Below the pieces are notes generated by a model, which made no database searches, was not told the DNA's origin, and saw only the letters and a list, made by a program, of their open reading frames with translations. From Phyllobacterium bourgognense (GTDB lineage: Bacteria > Pseudomonadota > Alphaproteobacteria > Rhizobiales > Rhizobiaceae): DNA of 48,041 nt. Shown piece by piece: positions 17,101 to 25,422 of this stretch. The position numbers were made by a program, and so were the translations under genes. Position 1 is the first letter of the stretch, and every line of letters starts with the position of its first letter. The stretch is from assembly GCF_003337575.1 (NCBI RefSeq), contig NZ_QPJM01000024.1:1-48041 (forward strand), in the 5' to 3' direction.

Positions 17101-18041
17101 GAGTGATGCAGCCACTCGCCGTCATCGGAAACGTCAATGTCGATTTGATCCTCGGCCCGGCCGATCCATGGCCGACGCCCGGAACCGAGATCATGGTGGA
17201 CTATGACGAATTGCGCGTCGGCGGTTCCGCCGGCAACGCGGCTCTCACCTGGGAAGGGCTCGGTCTCGATTTCCAGATCGCCGCCAATGTCGGCAATGAC
17301 CAGTTCGGCGAATGGCTGCGACAGGGTTTCGGCAAGCATTCGGCGCGCTGGCCGGTTGCCCCCATGGGCACGACCCTCTCCGTCGGAATTACTCACCCGA
17401 ATGGCGAGCGTACTTTCTTTACAACGCGCGGTCACATCGCGGCGTTGTCCTGGCTCGACGTCATTACGACGCTCGACACCGAGCGGCTGAAGGGCGGCAC
17501 CGCAATCCTTTGCGGCTCCTTCCTGACCGACGCCCTCGTTGCACAATATGACGAGTTGTTCGATTGGGCCGATGCCAATGATATCCGCATCGCGCTCGAT
17601 ACCGGCTGGCCGATCGATGGCTGGACCGCGGCCAACCGCAGCAGGGCCCGCGGGTGGCTGGCGCGCTGCCACATCGCCCTGTTCAATGAGGTCGAGACGA
17701 CGCGCCTCGCCAACAGCGTCGAGCCTGCCCAAGCCGCGCACAGGCTCAAGGCCCTGATGCCGAGGGACGCCATCGTTGTCGTCAAGCGGGGACCCGATGG
17801 GGCGTTGGCAGTCGGCTCCGATGACAAGCTCGTATCTGTACCTGCTCCCCTGGTGCAGGTTGCCGATACGATTGGTGCCGGCGACGTCTTCAATGCCGCC
17901 TTCCTCGCCGCGCTCGCAAACGGCCAAACGCTCGGGACAAGCCTTGCGGCTGGTGTTCGCGTTGCGTCCAAAGCCATCTCCACCATTCCCCGCCGCTATG
18001 ATGGAGCGGATCCGCAAACACCACCGGAGGAAGCTCCATGA
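17097..18041 (+). CDS. PfkB-family carbohydrate kinase
   Basis: A 314-residue ribokinase-like sugar kinase. The N-terminal AVIGNVNVDLILG and GGSAGNAAL blocks bind substrate, and the signature DTIGAGDVFNAAFLAAL near residue 260 holds the catalytic Asp. The start is the GTG at 17097, which overlaps the SIS stop as GTGA; an ATG nine bases on is the alternative. It should phosphorylate the imported sugar, probably at C6, before the SIS enzyme acts, as in the frl pathway, or act on the product. Confidence 0.88.
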   Translation: MRVMQPLAVIGNVNVDLILGPADPWPTPGTEIMVDYDELRVGGSAGNAALTWEGLGLDFQIAANVGNDQFGEWLRQGFGKHSARWPVAPMGTTLSVGITHPNGERTFFTTRGHIAALSWLDVITTLDTERLKGGTAILCGSFLTDALVAQYDELFDWADANDIRIALDTGWPIDGWTAANRSRARGWLARCHIALFNEVETTRLANSVEPAQAAHRLKALMPRDAIVVVKRGPDGALAVGSDDKLVSVPAPLVQVADTIGAGDVFNAAFLAALANGQTLGTSLAAGVRVASKAISTIPRRYDGADPQTPPEEAP

Positions 18042-19114
18042 GTGCGCTCGAGCTGATCAATGTTCGCAAGCGTTATGGCACCGTCGAAACGCTGAAGGGC
18101 ATCGACCTGTCGCTTGCCAGCGGCGAGTTCCTCGTCCTGCTCGGCCCCTCCGGCTGCGGCAAGTCAACGCTTCTCAACATTATTGCAGGGCTCGCCGAAG
18201 CGACAGAGGGTGACGTGCGTATCGGTGATCGTTCGGTCACCGGCGTGCATCCCAAGGACCGCGACATCGCCATGGTGTTCCAGTCCTATGCGCTTTATCC
18301 GAACATGTCCGTGGCGCGAAATATCGGCTTCGGCCTTGAGATGCGCAATGTACCCGCGGTCGAGCGCACCGAGGCCGTGCAAAAGGCGGCAAAGATCCTG
18401 CAGATCGAAAATCTCCTTGGCCGCAAGCCATCCGAGCTTTCAGGCGGACAGCGGCAGCGCGTTGCCATCGGCCGTGCACTGGTGCGCGATCCGCAGATAT
18501 TTCTGTTCGACGAGCCGCTGTCCAATCTCGATGCGAAACTGCGCATGGAAATGCGCACGGAGTTGAAGCGCCTGCACCAGATGCTGGGCACAACAATTGT
18601 TTATGTAACCCACGACCAGATCGAGGCGATGACGCTCGCAACCTGCATTGCTGTCATGCGCGACGGTCAGATCGAGCAGCTCGCCACTCCGGATGAGATC
18701 TACAATCGACCGGCCACCCGCTATGTCGCGAGCTTCGTCGGTTCGCCGCCGATGAACATGCTGGATGCGACGGTCGCCGACGGCATCGCGCAGATTGTTG
18801 GCTCGGTCAGTGGCATCCCCCTCCCCCAAGCATTACGGGAAAATGCCGCAAGGGCTCGCGATGTGATCATCGGCATACGCCCCGAGAGCCTGACGCTGGC
18901 GTCATCGGAAGACGCCGGCCTTGCCATCGAGGCGAAGGTGGAAGTGGTCGAACTGACAGGCCCGGAGCTGGTCGTTACCTCGACGATCGGCAGTCAGCGC
19001 CTGACAGCAAGCTTGCCTCCAAAGTCGCAAATCGCAGTGGGCGCGTCGCAGCGCTTCAACATTGATGCGAGCGCTTTGCACATCTTCGACAAGGCCACCG
19101 GCAAGCGCATCTAG
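18038..19114 (+). CDS. Sugar ABC transporter ATP-binding protein (MalK/UgpC type)
   Basis: A 358-residue ATPase. Walker A is GPSGCGKST, the signature is LSGGQRQRVAIGRALVRDP, Walker B is LFDEPLSNLDAKLR and the switch is VTHDQIEAMTLA. Residues from about 235 form the extra C-terminal TOBE/regulatory domain of the MalK group. It closes the operon, overlapping the kinase gene by four bases, and supplies the ATPase that CUT1 permeases need. Confidence 0.95.
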   Translation: MSALELINVRKRYGTVETLKGIDLSLASGEFLVLLGPSGCGKSTLLNIIAGLAEATEGDVRIGDRSVTGVHPKDRDIAMVFQSYALYPNMSVARNIGFGLEMRNVPAVERTEAVQKAAKILQIENLLGRKPSELSGGQRQRVAIGRALVRDPQIFLFDEPLSNLDAKLRMEMRTELKRLHQMLGTTIVYVTHDQIEAMTLATCIAVMRDGQIEQLATPDEIYNRPATRYVASFVGSPPMNMLDATVADGIAQIVGSVSGIPLPQALRENAARARDVIIGIRPESLTLASSEDAGLAIEAKVEVVELTGPELVVTSTIGSQRLTASLPPKSQIAVGASQRFNIDASALHIFDKATGKRI

Positions 19115-19116
19115 AC

Positions 19117-19491
19117 CTATGCGGCCAAGCTCGGGCGAGTCCAAACGTAAGCGGCGCAGGCGATGAAAAATAGAGCCACCACCCCTCCGAGCAGAGGTGA
19201 CGGCCGGGCAAAATACATGAAAGTGGCGTAGCCCAATGCCATGCCGGCGCAAGCGATCCATTTTACGCGTTTCGGTATTGCTCTGTGTTCGCGCCACTGC
19301 ACCAGTGGCGGCCCGAACACCGGATGTTCGAGCAACCACTTTTCAAATCGCGGCGACGAGCGACTGAAACACCAGGCGGCGATGATGAGAAAGATCGTCG
19401 TCGGTATGACGGGCAGAAGCACGCCAACGAAACCGAGCGCCACCATCACCCATCCGAGCACGAAATAAAATGTACGTTTTGTGCCGCTCAT
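19117..19491 (-). CDS. YbaN-family (DUF454) inner-membrane protein
   Basis: A 124-residue protein with three or four membrane segments. The pattern LGWVMVALGFVGVLLPVIPT followed by CFSRSSPRFEKWLLEHPVFG and WREHRAIP is the DUF454/YbaN signature. The function of the family is unknown. It converges with the sugar operon, with two bases between the stops. Confidence 0.9.
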   Translation of the reverse strand: MSGTKRTFYFVLGWVMVALGFVGVLLPVIPTTIFLIIAAWCFSRSSPRFEKWLLEHPVFGPPLVQWREHRAIPKRVKWIACAGMALGYATFMYFARPSPLLGGVVALFFIACAAYVWTRPSLAA

Positions 19492-19558
19492 CCCGCGCGA
19501 TTCCCGATAACCTTGGAACGGTTTACATGGCCGGACGCAGAATGTCAGCCCGGTGCAT

Positions 19559-19984
19559 TCAAAGGCCTAGATGACCTTTCAGGCCCGGTACAGAATCCAG
19601 AAGCTGATCGACAAGTTTTGGATCGGCGTATTTCTTGGCATGGGCCAGCACCGCAGCTCCGGCTTCCTGGATCTGTTCGACGGTCAGCCCGCTCTCTTTG
19701 AGAGCGGCCACACCATTGACGAGCGCGCCAACCTTTTCGCCCGCCGCGCCCCCAAGCATGCTGGTTACGCTCGACAGGAAGCCGCCCGACTGCGCCCCGC
19801 TTGCCATGACATCGAAGTTTTGAGCAAGTTCGGTAGCACCGGGGATTTTTGCGAATAGTGTTGCTGCTTGTTCGGGAGCCTCATGCTGGAGCACTGAGAG
19901 CACTGTTCCTGCTGCCTTCTCCGCCACTTGTGGATCGAGATTGGCTTGCATAGCAATTGAATCGACGAGATCCTGAATAGGCAT
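19559..19984 (-). CDS. Hypothetical soluble alpha-helical protein, 141 aa
   Basis: An Ala/Gly/Leu-rich protein, likely all-helical, with no signal peptide (MPIQDLVDSIAMQANLDPQV). A glycine-rich central stretch (SGGFLSSVTSMLGGAAGEKV) lies between two helical halves. It resembles conserved alphaproteobacterial hypothetical proteins of about this size, but I cannot name the family. The ATG at 19984 is preceded by CAGGAGAA on the minus strand, a good ribosome-binding site. Confidence 0.7.
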   Translation of the reverse strand: MPIQDLVDSIAMQANLDPQVAEKAAGTVLSVLQHEAPEQAATLFAKIPGATELAQNFDVMASGAQSGGFLSSVTSMLGGAAGEKVGALVNGVAALKESGLTVEQIQEAGAAVLAHAKKYADPKLVDQLLDSVPGLKGHLGL

Positions 19985-20038
19985 GATTTTCTCCTGATGT
20001 TGATTGATGCGTCGATGAACAGTGAAGGTTCTAGCGAA

Positions 20039-20065
20039 ATCGCCCGGACTGGGTGCCCGGGCGAT
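20039..20065 (-). terminator. Terminator downstream of the triple-repeat protein gene
   Basis: ATCGCCCGG and CCGGGCGAT form a perfect 9-base stem around a 9-base loop at 20039-20065, 29 bases past the minus-strand stop at 20094. Only a short T tract follows, so it may be imperfect. Confidence 0.6.
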
Positions 20066-20093
20066 TCTATCGTATCCCTAATTTCAATCAGGA

Positions 20094-20786
20094 TTATTCG
20101 GACTTGAGGCGCGTATTGCAGGCGCTCCAGTATTGGGGCCACGTCATGCCGCGGGTTTTGTTGCTTGCCTTGGCTTGCTGCCACTGATCGCCGCATTCGC
20201 TGATGCGTGCCCGGAATGCGACCTGAGCGGGAGACAGAGGCTTGCCATCGGCGGAGGTCTGTGCCTTGGCCACCTGTGTCTTGGTTGTTTTGGTAGCAGC
20301 CTTGGTGGGTGCTGGTTCGTCAGGAACGGTCGCATCCGAATCGTCCGATTTCAGACTGTCGCTACAGGCCGAAAGGAACTGCGGCCACTTCTGGCCATTG
20401 AGCGTGCCCGCCGTTTTGGCAGCCTGATACTGTGTGCTGCATTCCTTGGTGACGGCTTTTGCCGACATCCCGCCGCCGGTGGCTGCAGTCGCCGTTTGCG
20501 TCGTCTTGGCTGGTTTTGTAGCGGTATCCTTTGCCGTCTTTTTGGCAGGTGTCTTGTCGGCGGGCGCGGCTGCCGCTGCACCGTCGTCGGTCTTCAGCTT
20601 CGCGCTGCAAGCCGACAGAAAGTCCGGCCATTTCTGGCCTTTGAGCGTACCAGCCTCCTTGGCAGCTTGATACTGTGTGCTGCACGTCTTGGTAACAGAT
20701 TGTGCCGATGCCGGGAGCGTGAGAAATGCCAGGCCAGCGCTGGCAATCACCGTCGCGGCGAGTATGTTGAAACGAAACAGGTTCAT
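20094..20786 (-). CDS. Secreted protein with three tandem Cys-Trp repeats
   Basis: A 230-residue protein. Residues 1-29 are a signal peptide (MNLFRFNILAATVIASAGLA to PASAQ). The mature part has three copies of a unit of about 40 residues. Copies 1 and 2 read CSTQYQAAK(E/T)AGTL and GQKWP(D/Q)FLSACS; copy 3 is diverged (CGDQWQQAKASN, MTWPQYWSACN). Each unit has two Cys about 24 residues apart, so one disulphide per unit is likely. The linkers are Ala/Lys/Thr/Pro rich. The ATG at 20786 has GGAAG upstream and leads into the signal; an in-frame codon at 20912 would add 42 unlikely residues. Probably periplasmic or surface-bound; function unknown. Confidence 0.82.
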   Translation of the reverse strand: MNLFRFNILAATVIASAGLAFLTLPASAQSVTKTCSTQYQAAKEAGTLKGQKWPDFLSACSAKLKTDDGAAAAAPADKTPAKKTAKDTATKPAKTTQTATAATGGGMSAKAVTKECSTQYQAAKTAGTLNGQKWPQFLSACSDSLKSDDSDATVPDEPAPTKAATKTTKTQVAKAQTSADGKPLSPAQVAFRARISECGDQWQQAKASNKTRGMTWPQYWSACNTRLKSE

Positions 20787-21107
20787 CGTGATCTTCCTTG
20801 CGATAGTGTACGCGTTTCCCCCGGGGACGCACCATGCGTTCCGGTTGGCGATGCCGCGATGCGTCCGTCCCTTTGGATAAAATGTTGTGTTGAGGCGTTC
20901 CTTCGAAGCCATCGCTTCGAAAAGTGTTCCGTGTGAAAATGTCTTGGGTTTAGCAATTCTGCAGGTGAATGACGCATCAGGTTAACCCGTGTCAGCGATC
21001 GACGGCATTGCCAGGGTCAGAATGCCGCTTTCATCTTTTGATTGCAAGCACGGATATAATGCTACCGTAGGTATTAGGCCGCGCCACGGATTGAAGAAAT
21101 CCCGACC

Positions 21108-21572
21108 TCATAGCGGCAGAGTGTAGGTTTGCTTGACGATCTGACTTGGCACATCGGTTTTGACATTCTGAATTCCATTTTTCCGTGTCAGATGCGCGGC
21201 CTGAAAACGGCGGTAGTCATCCAGATTGGCTACGACCACGCGCAGCAGGGCGTCACTCTCCCCGAGCATGATGTAGCACTCCATCACTTGGGGAAGCTGC
21301 TGCATGGCGTCCATGAAGTGATCAATGGTTTCGGCATCCTGTGCGGTCAGCCAGACCCGTGCGAACATCGACAGACTGAGACCGACCTTCGCCGAATTGA
21401 GAACCGCGACATAGCGATCGATGATCCCGGCCTCCTCCAGGAGCTTGACCCGGCGCAAACAGGGCGAGGGTGACAAGCCCACCTCTTTGGCAAGTTCCAC
21501 GTTTTGCAATCGCCCATCGCGTTGCAGGGCGCGAAGGATACGTCGATCTATGTCATCCAATTTTACTGGCAT
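21108..21572 (-). CDS. Lrp/AsnC-family regulator
   Basis: A 154-residue Lrp-type regulator with an N-terminal helix-turn-helix (LDDIDRRILRALQRDGRLQN, VGLSPSPCLRRVKLLEEAGI) and a C-terminal RAM ligand-binding domain (from about residue 65; PQVMECYIMLGESDALLRVV). It is divergent from a LysE-type exporter gene, an arrangement typical of amino-acid-sensing regulators that switch on export. Confidence 0.92.
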   Translation of the reverse strand: MPVKLDDIDRRILRALQRDGRLQNVELAKEVGLSPSPCLRRVKLLEEAGIIDRYVAVLNSAKVGLSLSMFARVWLTAQDAETIDHFMDAMQQLPQVMECYIMLGESDALLRVVVANLDDYRRFQAAHLTRKNGIQNVKTDVPSQIVKQTYTLPL

Positions 21573-21676
21573 GTGATGCTAACTTTCTGGTCAATGAAGA
21601 CTCCAATGCCAAATCTAGGTCCCAGAATGGCATCTTCGCAACCAAATTGCGAAACCCCTGCCCTATGATTCCAATC

Positions 21677-22288
21677 ATGGACACAGGGACAATGATTTTC
21701 TTCACCGCAACCGTGCTGCCCTTGATATGCACGCCCGGCCCCGACATGCTCTTTGTGGCATCGCAAGCTTTGTCGGGCGGAGCATCCGCCGGACTACGTT
21801 CGACCGCAGGCGTTTGCCTGGGTTATGTGGTTCATTCCGCTCTCGCCGCCCTCGGCGTCGCAGCTATCATCGCTGCCTCCCCAATGCTGTTCGAGGCGTT
21901 GCGTTGGCTCGGTGTCGCGTACATGATCTATCTGGCTTTCCAGCTTATGCGATCTGCGATGAAGGCGGGGCAGCTCACCCTTTCGGCCGTATCTGCCAAT
22001 CGTCAGCTCCGGCGAGGCTTCCTGACTGCGTTCCTCAATCCCAAAGGGATGATGATCTATTTTGCGGTCCTGCCGCAATTCATGCAGCATGGCGGAAGCA
22101 TTCCTCTGCAGGTGCTCATCCTGTCTGCGATCTTCATCGCCCTTTGTGGGACCGTCTACATGAGCCTCAGTCTCGGGATCGCAGCAGTCGGAAGGAATGG
22201 TGGCTTCAGTGATTGTCGCCGCAGATGGGTTGAAGGAACAGCAGGCGCCTTTTTGATTGTCGCAGCCGGTCGCCTCGCGGCAATTTGA
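21677..22288 (+). CDS. LysE/RhtB-family amino-acid exporter
   Basis: A 203-residue inner-membrane exporter with about six hydrophobic segments. The family signature PGPDMLFVASQALSGGASAG lies near the N-terminus, with FLNPKGMMIYFAVLPQF mid-chain. An ATG at 21665 would add MIPI; neither start has a clear ribosome-binding site, and 21677 gives the normal N-terminal length. It is divergent from the Lrp regulator. It is the last core-like gene before the decayed accessory region. Confidence 0.88.
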   Translation: MDTGTMIFFTATVLPLICTPGPDMLFVASQALSGGASAGLRSTAGVCLGYVVHSALAALGVAAIIAASPMLFEALRWLGVAYMIYLAFQLMRSAMKAGQLTLSAVSANRQLRRGFLTAFLNPKGMMIYFAVLPQFMQHGGSIPLQVLILSAIFIALCGTVYMSLSLGIAAVGRNGGFSDCRRRWVEGTAGAFLIVAAGRLAAI

Positions 22289-22694
22289 AGGGTGTGCAGT
22301 ATCACTGCTATGCCATTCTCGCGGGAAACAGCTTAACCCTAGCACATTGATAATTCACAAACTTCACGTCGAAACGGAAGCGAATATCAGGATGACTTCT
22401 GCCAGATGGGCTTCGGATAGCGGATTGCGAGGGGTCGAAAAAGTGGATGAGCGCGCCAGCAATTGAGTTGTGACGATGTCACGGAAGGGTCGCATCTGTC
22501 AACGCGCCTTTTCGAAGTTGGAAATCCCTGCCCTTCAGTGTTAACGCCGGATGCCCGGGATAGCCTCGCCGATTCTTGTGGAAGAATCATCGAAATGGAA
22601 ATGTAAACCCTCCACAAATGAAACGAGTTTCGCTGTATGTGAAAACAAGTGTTGAGCCCGCGCAAGCCTGGCTGTGTAAGGCGTTTGGGATTGT
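22289..22694. other. Gene-free stretch at the start of the accessory region
   Basis: About 400 bases with no supported gene. Short open frames have no ribosome-binding sites and no recognisable products. The region marks the change from tightly packed, intact genes to broken ones. Confidence 0.5.
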
Positions 22695-22736
22695 CGCCAA
22701 GAGGAAAGTTCTCAGCTGAGAACTTTCCTCTTGGCG
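22695..22736. other. RepABC-type parS site inside a perfect 42-bp palindrome
   Basis: The 42 bases are perfectly self-complementary around a centre at 22715/22716. The 16 central bases, GTTCTCAGCTGAGAAC, match the repABC partition-site consensus GTTNNCNGCNGNNAAC, the target of RepB in rhizobial plasmids and chromids. The extended arms (CGCCAAGAGGAAA on the left) go well beyond the usual parS. A second site lies 68 bases on and a broken repC gene about 550 bases on, which supports the reading as plasmid partition DNA rather than a plain terminator. Confidence 0.8.
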
Positions 22737-22774
22737 TTTCCGCCTCTCGATCGACGAACAGTGATGCCCCTAAA

Positions 22775-22792
22775 AGTTCTCAGCTGAGAACT
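22775..22792. other. Second repABC-type parS site
   Basis: An 18-base perfect palindrome with the same 16-base core, GTTCTCAGCTGAGAAC, as the site centred 68 bases upstream. Here the flanks are not palindromic. Paired parS sites close to replication genes are normal for repABC replicons. Confidence 0.8.
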
Positions 22793-23262
22793 CCGTTGTC
22801 TTACTCTGACCGTATTGGCAGCCGCGACTTGTGTGCCGATTGCCGTGCACACGCAAATGCTTGGCATGCTGAGTATCGACGAATTCCTTCTGACGTTCGG
22901 AGAGCTACTTAAGTCAATCGAAACGGATGGCGTCGATGAGACTCAAGCTCGTTCACCAGCACATAACGCTTCATAGGCGATATCGTCCAACTGATTGGGT
23001 CGTCGTCGCGGAAGATGTCTCTGGCGAGTGGACGGCCATCTAGAAGCGGTTCCGGGCGATCGTGGATGTCCGCTCAACCCGCGTCAGGCCATGCCGCGCT
23101 GGAGCTAATCCTATGTGATCTGGCGACGCTACATGATGAAGTGCCTGTCGTCGGAAAGGCCAGGTAAGTGGTACAAATGAACGCCAATGAATCTCAGAAT
23201 GAGCGCAGCAGCAAAATTTAATACCGATCCTAAACCTGATTTTGACCTGGCTTAAGAAACAG
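22793..23262. other. Gene-free stretch between parS sites and repC remnant
   Basis: About 470 bases with stops in every frame and no product I can name. If this is a repABC remnant, repA, repB and the start of repC may have been lost from here or close by. No repA or repB fragment was recognised. Confidence 0.4.
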
Positions 23263-23590
23263 CCCTGGGTCCAAACGCGAGCTGGTAAAAGCCAAGGCTG
23301 AAGGTGCAGCAAAGGCCTATCCGCTTGGATTTGTGATGAAGGCCTGTCCGGAAATCTCTGACTACGCCACAAGGGGTTATCTCGGTATTTCATCCTCGGC
23401 CTACGAGGATGCGCTCGATATCTTCGGCTAGGAGAACACCGCATTGTCATTGCCTGCATCCTGCAGCGAGCCGAGAACATCAATCCGCGGGCGGTTACCT
23501 GCGGGCTTTGACCGGAAGGGCGAGGGCAGGGAGTTTTTCGTCGGGCCGATGCTGATGGCGGCGCTGAAGGCAAATGGTGTGCGTCTGCAG
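23263..23590 (+). pseudogene. repC: RepC plasmid replication initiator, C-terminal remnant
   Basis: Translating across frames gives the C-terminal part of a repABC RepC initiator. One frame reads KRELVKAKAEGAAKAYPLGF then VMKACPEISDY, followed after an internal deletion by ISSSAYEDALDIFG and an in-frame TAG (23429-23431). The next frame reads IVIACILQRAENINPRA, the next GGYLRALT, and the last GPMLMAALKANG. These match the RepC order KACPDIxDY, SPSAYEDA, ENAAxVIACILxRAGHINS, GGYLRxLT and GPMLMALxRANG as I know it. One nonsense codon and about three frameshifts make it clearly dead. Its N-terminal two-thirds are not visible. Confidence 0.82.
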
Positions 23591-23627
23591 CTGGAGACCA
23601 GGTCGGGATCGTGGTCCAGTGGGCTGG

Positions 23628-23768
23628 CTATTCGCCGGTTCCTGGCTGTTGCAGCGGAGTGGTGGGCGTCAGGCTGGGTGGGGCATCTTCGGTTGAACAA
23701 AAAGCGAGTGCAGCCAGCAGCGCAAATCCCATGACAAGCACGAGGACGAAAAGGTACTGCTGTCTCAT
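23628..23768 (-). CDS. Small single-span membrane protein, 46 aa
   Basis: Begins MRQQYLFVLVLVMGFALLAA with one hydrophobic segment, then a short Pro/Thr-rich tail (SLTPTTPLQQPGTGE). GGTGG lies upstream of the ATG. It resembles other short hypothetical membrane peptides from memory only. It could be a real small gene or a by-product of the decayed region. Confidence 0.4.
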   Translation of the reverse strand: MRQQYLFVLVLVMGFALLAALAFCSTEDAPPSLTPTTPLQQPGTGE

Positions 23769-23862
23769 CTGTTTCCACCGTTTGAGCACAGTTCGATGCG
23801 CATCCTTCCATCCTCTACCCAGTACAGAACATAACCTCAATGGATAGAAGAGCGCCACTATG

Positions 23863-24189
23863 TCAAACCGCCCAGTCTTGGTTTGATTGCCTTTTTTGCG
23901 GTATCCGGCTTTGACCCCCGCCGGCACAGCCCGGTGTTTCGAGGTAGCACTCGTATATCTTCCGTATCTGGCTTGCGGCCTTTTGCTTCGATGTCTGGTC
24001 ACCACTCATTATACCTTGGCGGAATTGTGAATGGCCAAGCAGAAAAACCCAGCGCCAGCGACCTTTGAGCGAACCGCCATCGATACGATAGATCCGGCCG
24101 ACATCAATCCCATTCGGCGCTATCGCCGTGAACTCGTGCGAGGGCTCTTGCGCTTCAGCGCTGGTTTTCTGCCAAATGGTGTTATCCAT
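23863..24189 (-). CDS. Small hypothetical Rhizobiales-type protein
   Basis: The pattern HEFTAIAPNGIDVGRIYRID, GRWRWVFLLGHS and a closing KAASQIRKIYECYLETPG resembles short conserved proteins often found on rhizobial accessory DNA (my recollection, not searched). It has no signal or membrane segment. The start may be the ATG at 24189 or an in-frame one at 24225; GAGGG sits almost on top of the former. Tail residues after LETPG look random, so the gene may be truncated by a frameshift. Confidence 0.5.
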   Translation of the reverse strand: MDNTIWQKTSAEAQEPSHEFTAIAPNGIDVGRIYRIDGGSLKGRWRWVFLLGHSQFRQGIMSGDQTSKQKAASQIRKIYECYLETPGCAGGGQSRIPQKRQSNQDWAV

Positions 24190-24339
24190 GACCCTCAAAC
24201 TCTGTTCTCGCCCTAATCGTTTCATCCAGAACGAGGATACCTTGCAAACGTGTCATCAAGATGTGGTGACGAAAATCTCTGGAGATCGTAGCGGCTCAGG
24301 CAAGCATGGGCGCTAGCTCCTTCCATTGTTGCGTTGAGC

Positions 24340-25105
24340 TCATGCGTCATTTCGATCATCAGGCGCTGGCGTGCGCCGAGGCGAGGGGACAATCAATCCT
24401 GGCTCAGCCAGTCTCTTGCGCACCAGCCGTTTTACCGAACGGCGCAGGCGATCAATCGACCATTTCTGTCCTGTCTCGCGGTTGAGACTTCGGGCGTCCC
24501 AGGGGTGATCCGGTGGCATGCGCTGCACGATTTGGCAACCACGATGAGATGGGATGGTCGTGGTCAAATCCGCGAGATGGCTGCGTTCTCGTGCCCGCGA
24601 CGCCTTGGCAAGCGCATCTGGCCGCAGTGCACGGAAACCGGGTCGCCAGGCAGTTTATACCGGGATGTCGCCGCCTCGATCCGAGCTTTCGTGCGTCCGG
24701 AAATCAATGAGCGCTCCAATTGCGCGACAGCGCCCAGACCTGCAAAGAAAACACGCCTTGTGGTGTGGATGTATCTATCGGATCGTTAAGCGAGCGGAAA
24801 TTTGCACCCGCCTCTTCCAATTGCTCGATTACCTGGAGCAGATGGCTGACGGACCGTGCCAGACGATCAAGCCGTACCACGACTAGCACATCGCCGGCTT
24901 TGATTTCGCGCACAAGTCCCGCCAGCACCGGCCGGGGGCCTGAAGCACCGGAGCCGTACTCCCCAAAGATTTGGTGGCAGCCGGCAGCCTTCAGCTCTAT
25001 CAGCTGGGCATCATTCGCCTGCTCATCCGTGGATACACGCGCATAGCCGATGAGGCGGTTGATCGGTTTCTTTTGGCTGTGAATCATCGTTGAATGCGCC
25101 TGCAA
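24340..25105 (-). pseudogene. Serine recombinase (resolvase family), frameshifted
   Basis: The N-terminal catalytic domain is intact: RLIGYARVSTDEQANDAQ holds the nucleophilic Ser, GEYGSGASGPRPVLAGLVRE follows, then VVRLDRLARSVSHLLQVIEQ. The frame breaks after SLQV near 24730. The other frame continues as GAVAQLERSLISGRTKARIE, and a second shift near 24650 leads to RALRPDALAKASRARERSH. The last frame ends with WDARSLNRETGQKWSIDRLR, a helix-turn-helix-like tail. At least two frameshifts mean it is inactive. Such resolvases are typical of plasmids and transposons. Confidence 0.85.
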
Positions 25106-25128
25106 GTGAACAGAGAGGTGGGCCTCAT

Positions 25129-25422
25129 CTATTTTATGGCAATCTCATCTGGCCATATTTGCGCGCCGTGAAGAATGCGCAGGATGCGGGCCGTATCGGC
25201 TGTAACAGCGTAGGCAGCAACGTATGGCGTATGGGGAATAATTAATTCGCGCCGCTGCCCGAAGCGACCGGGTCTTCCGCTCTCTGGAACGTCCAGCACC
25301 CGGCGTACGGCCAAGACGATTTGCTCATCTACGCGCGTCGCTCCTCGTGGGTTCTCGGCTTGGGTATAAGTGAAAATGTCATCGCGATCGGAAAGAGCGA
25401 ATTGCGCCCAAACGAGCTTCAT
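25129..25422 (-). CDS. RelE/ParE-type toxin
   Basis: A 97-residue RelE/ParE-superfamily protein: WAQFALSDRDDIFTYTQAEN at the start, RRVLDVPESGRPGRFG in the middle, RRELIIPHTPYVAAYAV and ILRILHGAQIWP at the end. The closing IRVLHxxxxWP-like block is typical. Its ATG overlaps the stop of the antitoxin gene by one base (TGATG). It appears intact although it lies among broken genes, as expected for an addiction module left from a plasmid. Confidence 0.9.
   Translation of the reverse strand: MKLVWAQFALSDRDDIFTYTQAENPRGATRVDEQIVLAVRRVLDVPESGRPGRFGQRRELIIPHTPYVAAYAVTADTARILRILHGAQIWPDEIAIK

Noticed and set aside
16071..18017. A 648-codon minus-strand frame opposite the SIS and kinase genes
   Set aside because: Both plus-strand genes show catalytic motifs and overlapping operon junctions; the antisense frame is a by-product.
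22695..22736. Simple Rho-independent terminator
   Set aside because: The stem is strong but no T-run follows, no gene ends just upstream, and the core recurs as a separate 18-base palindrome matching parS.
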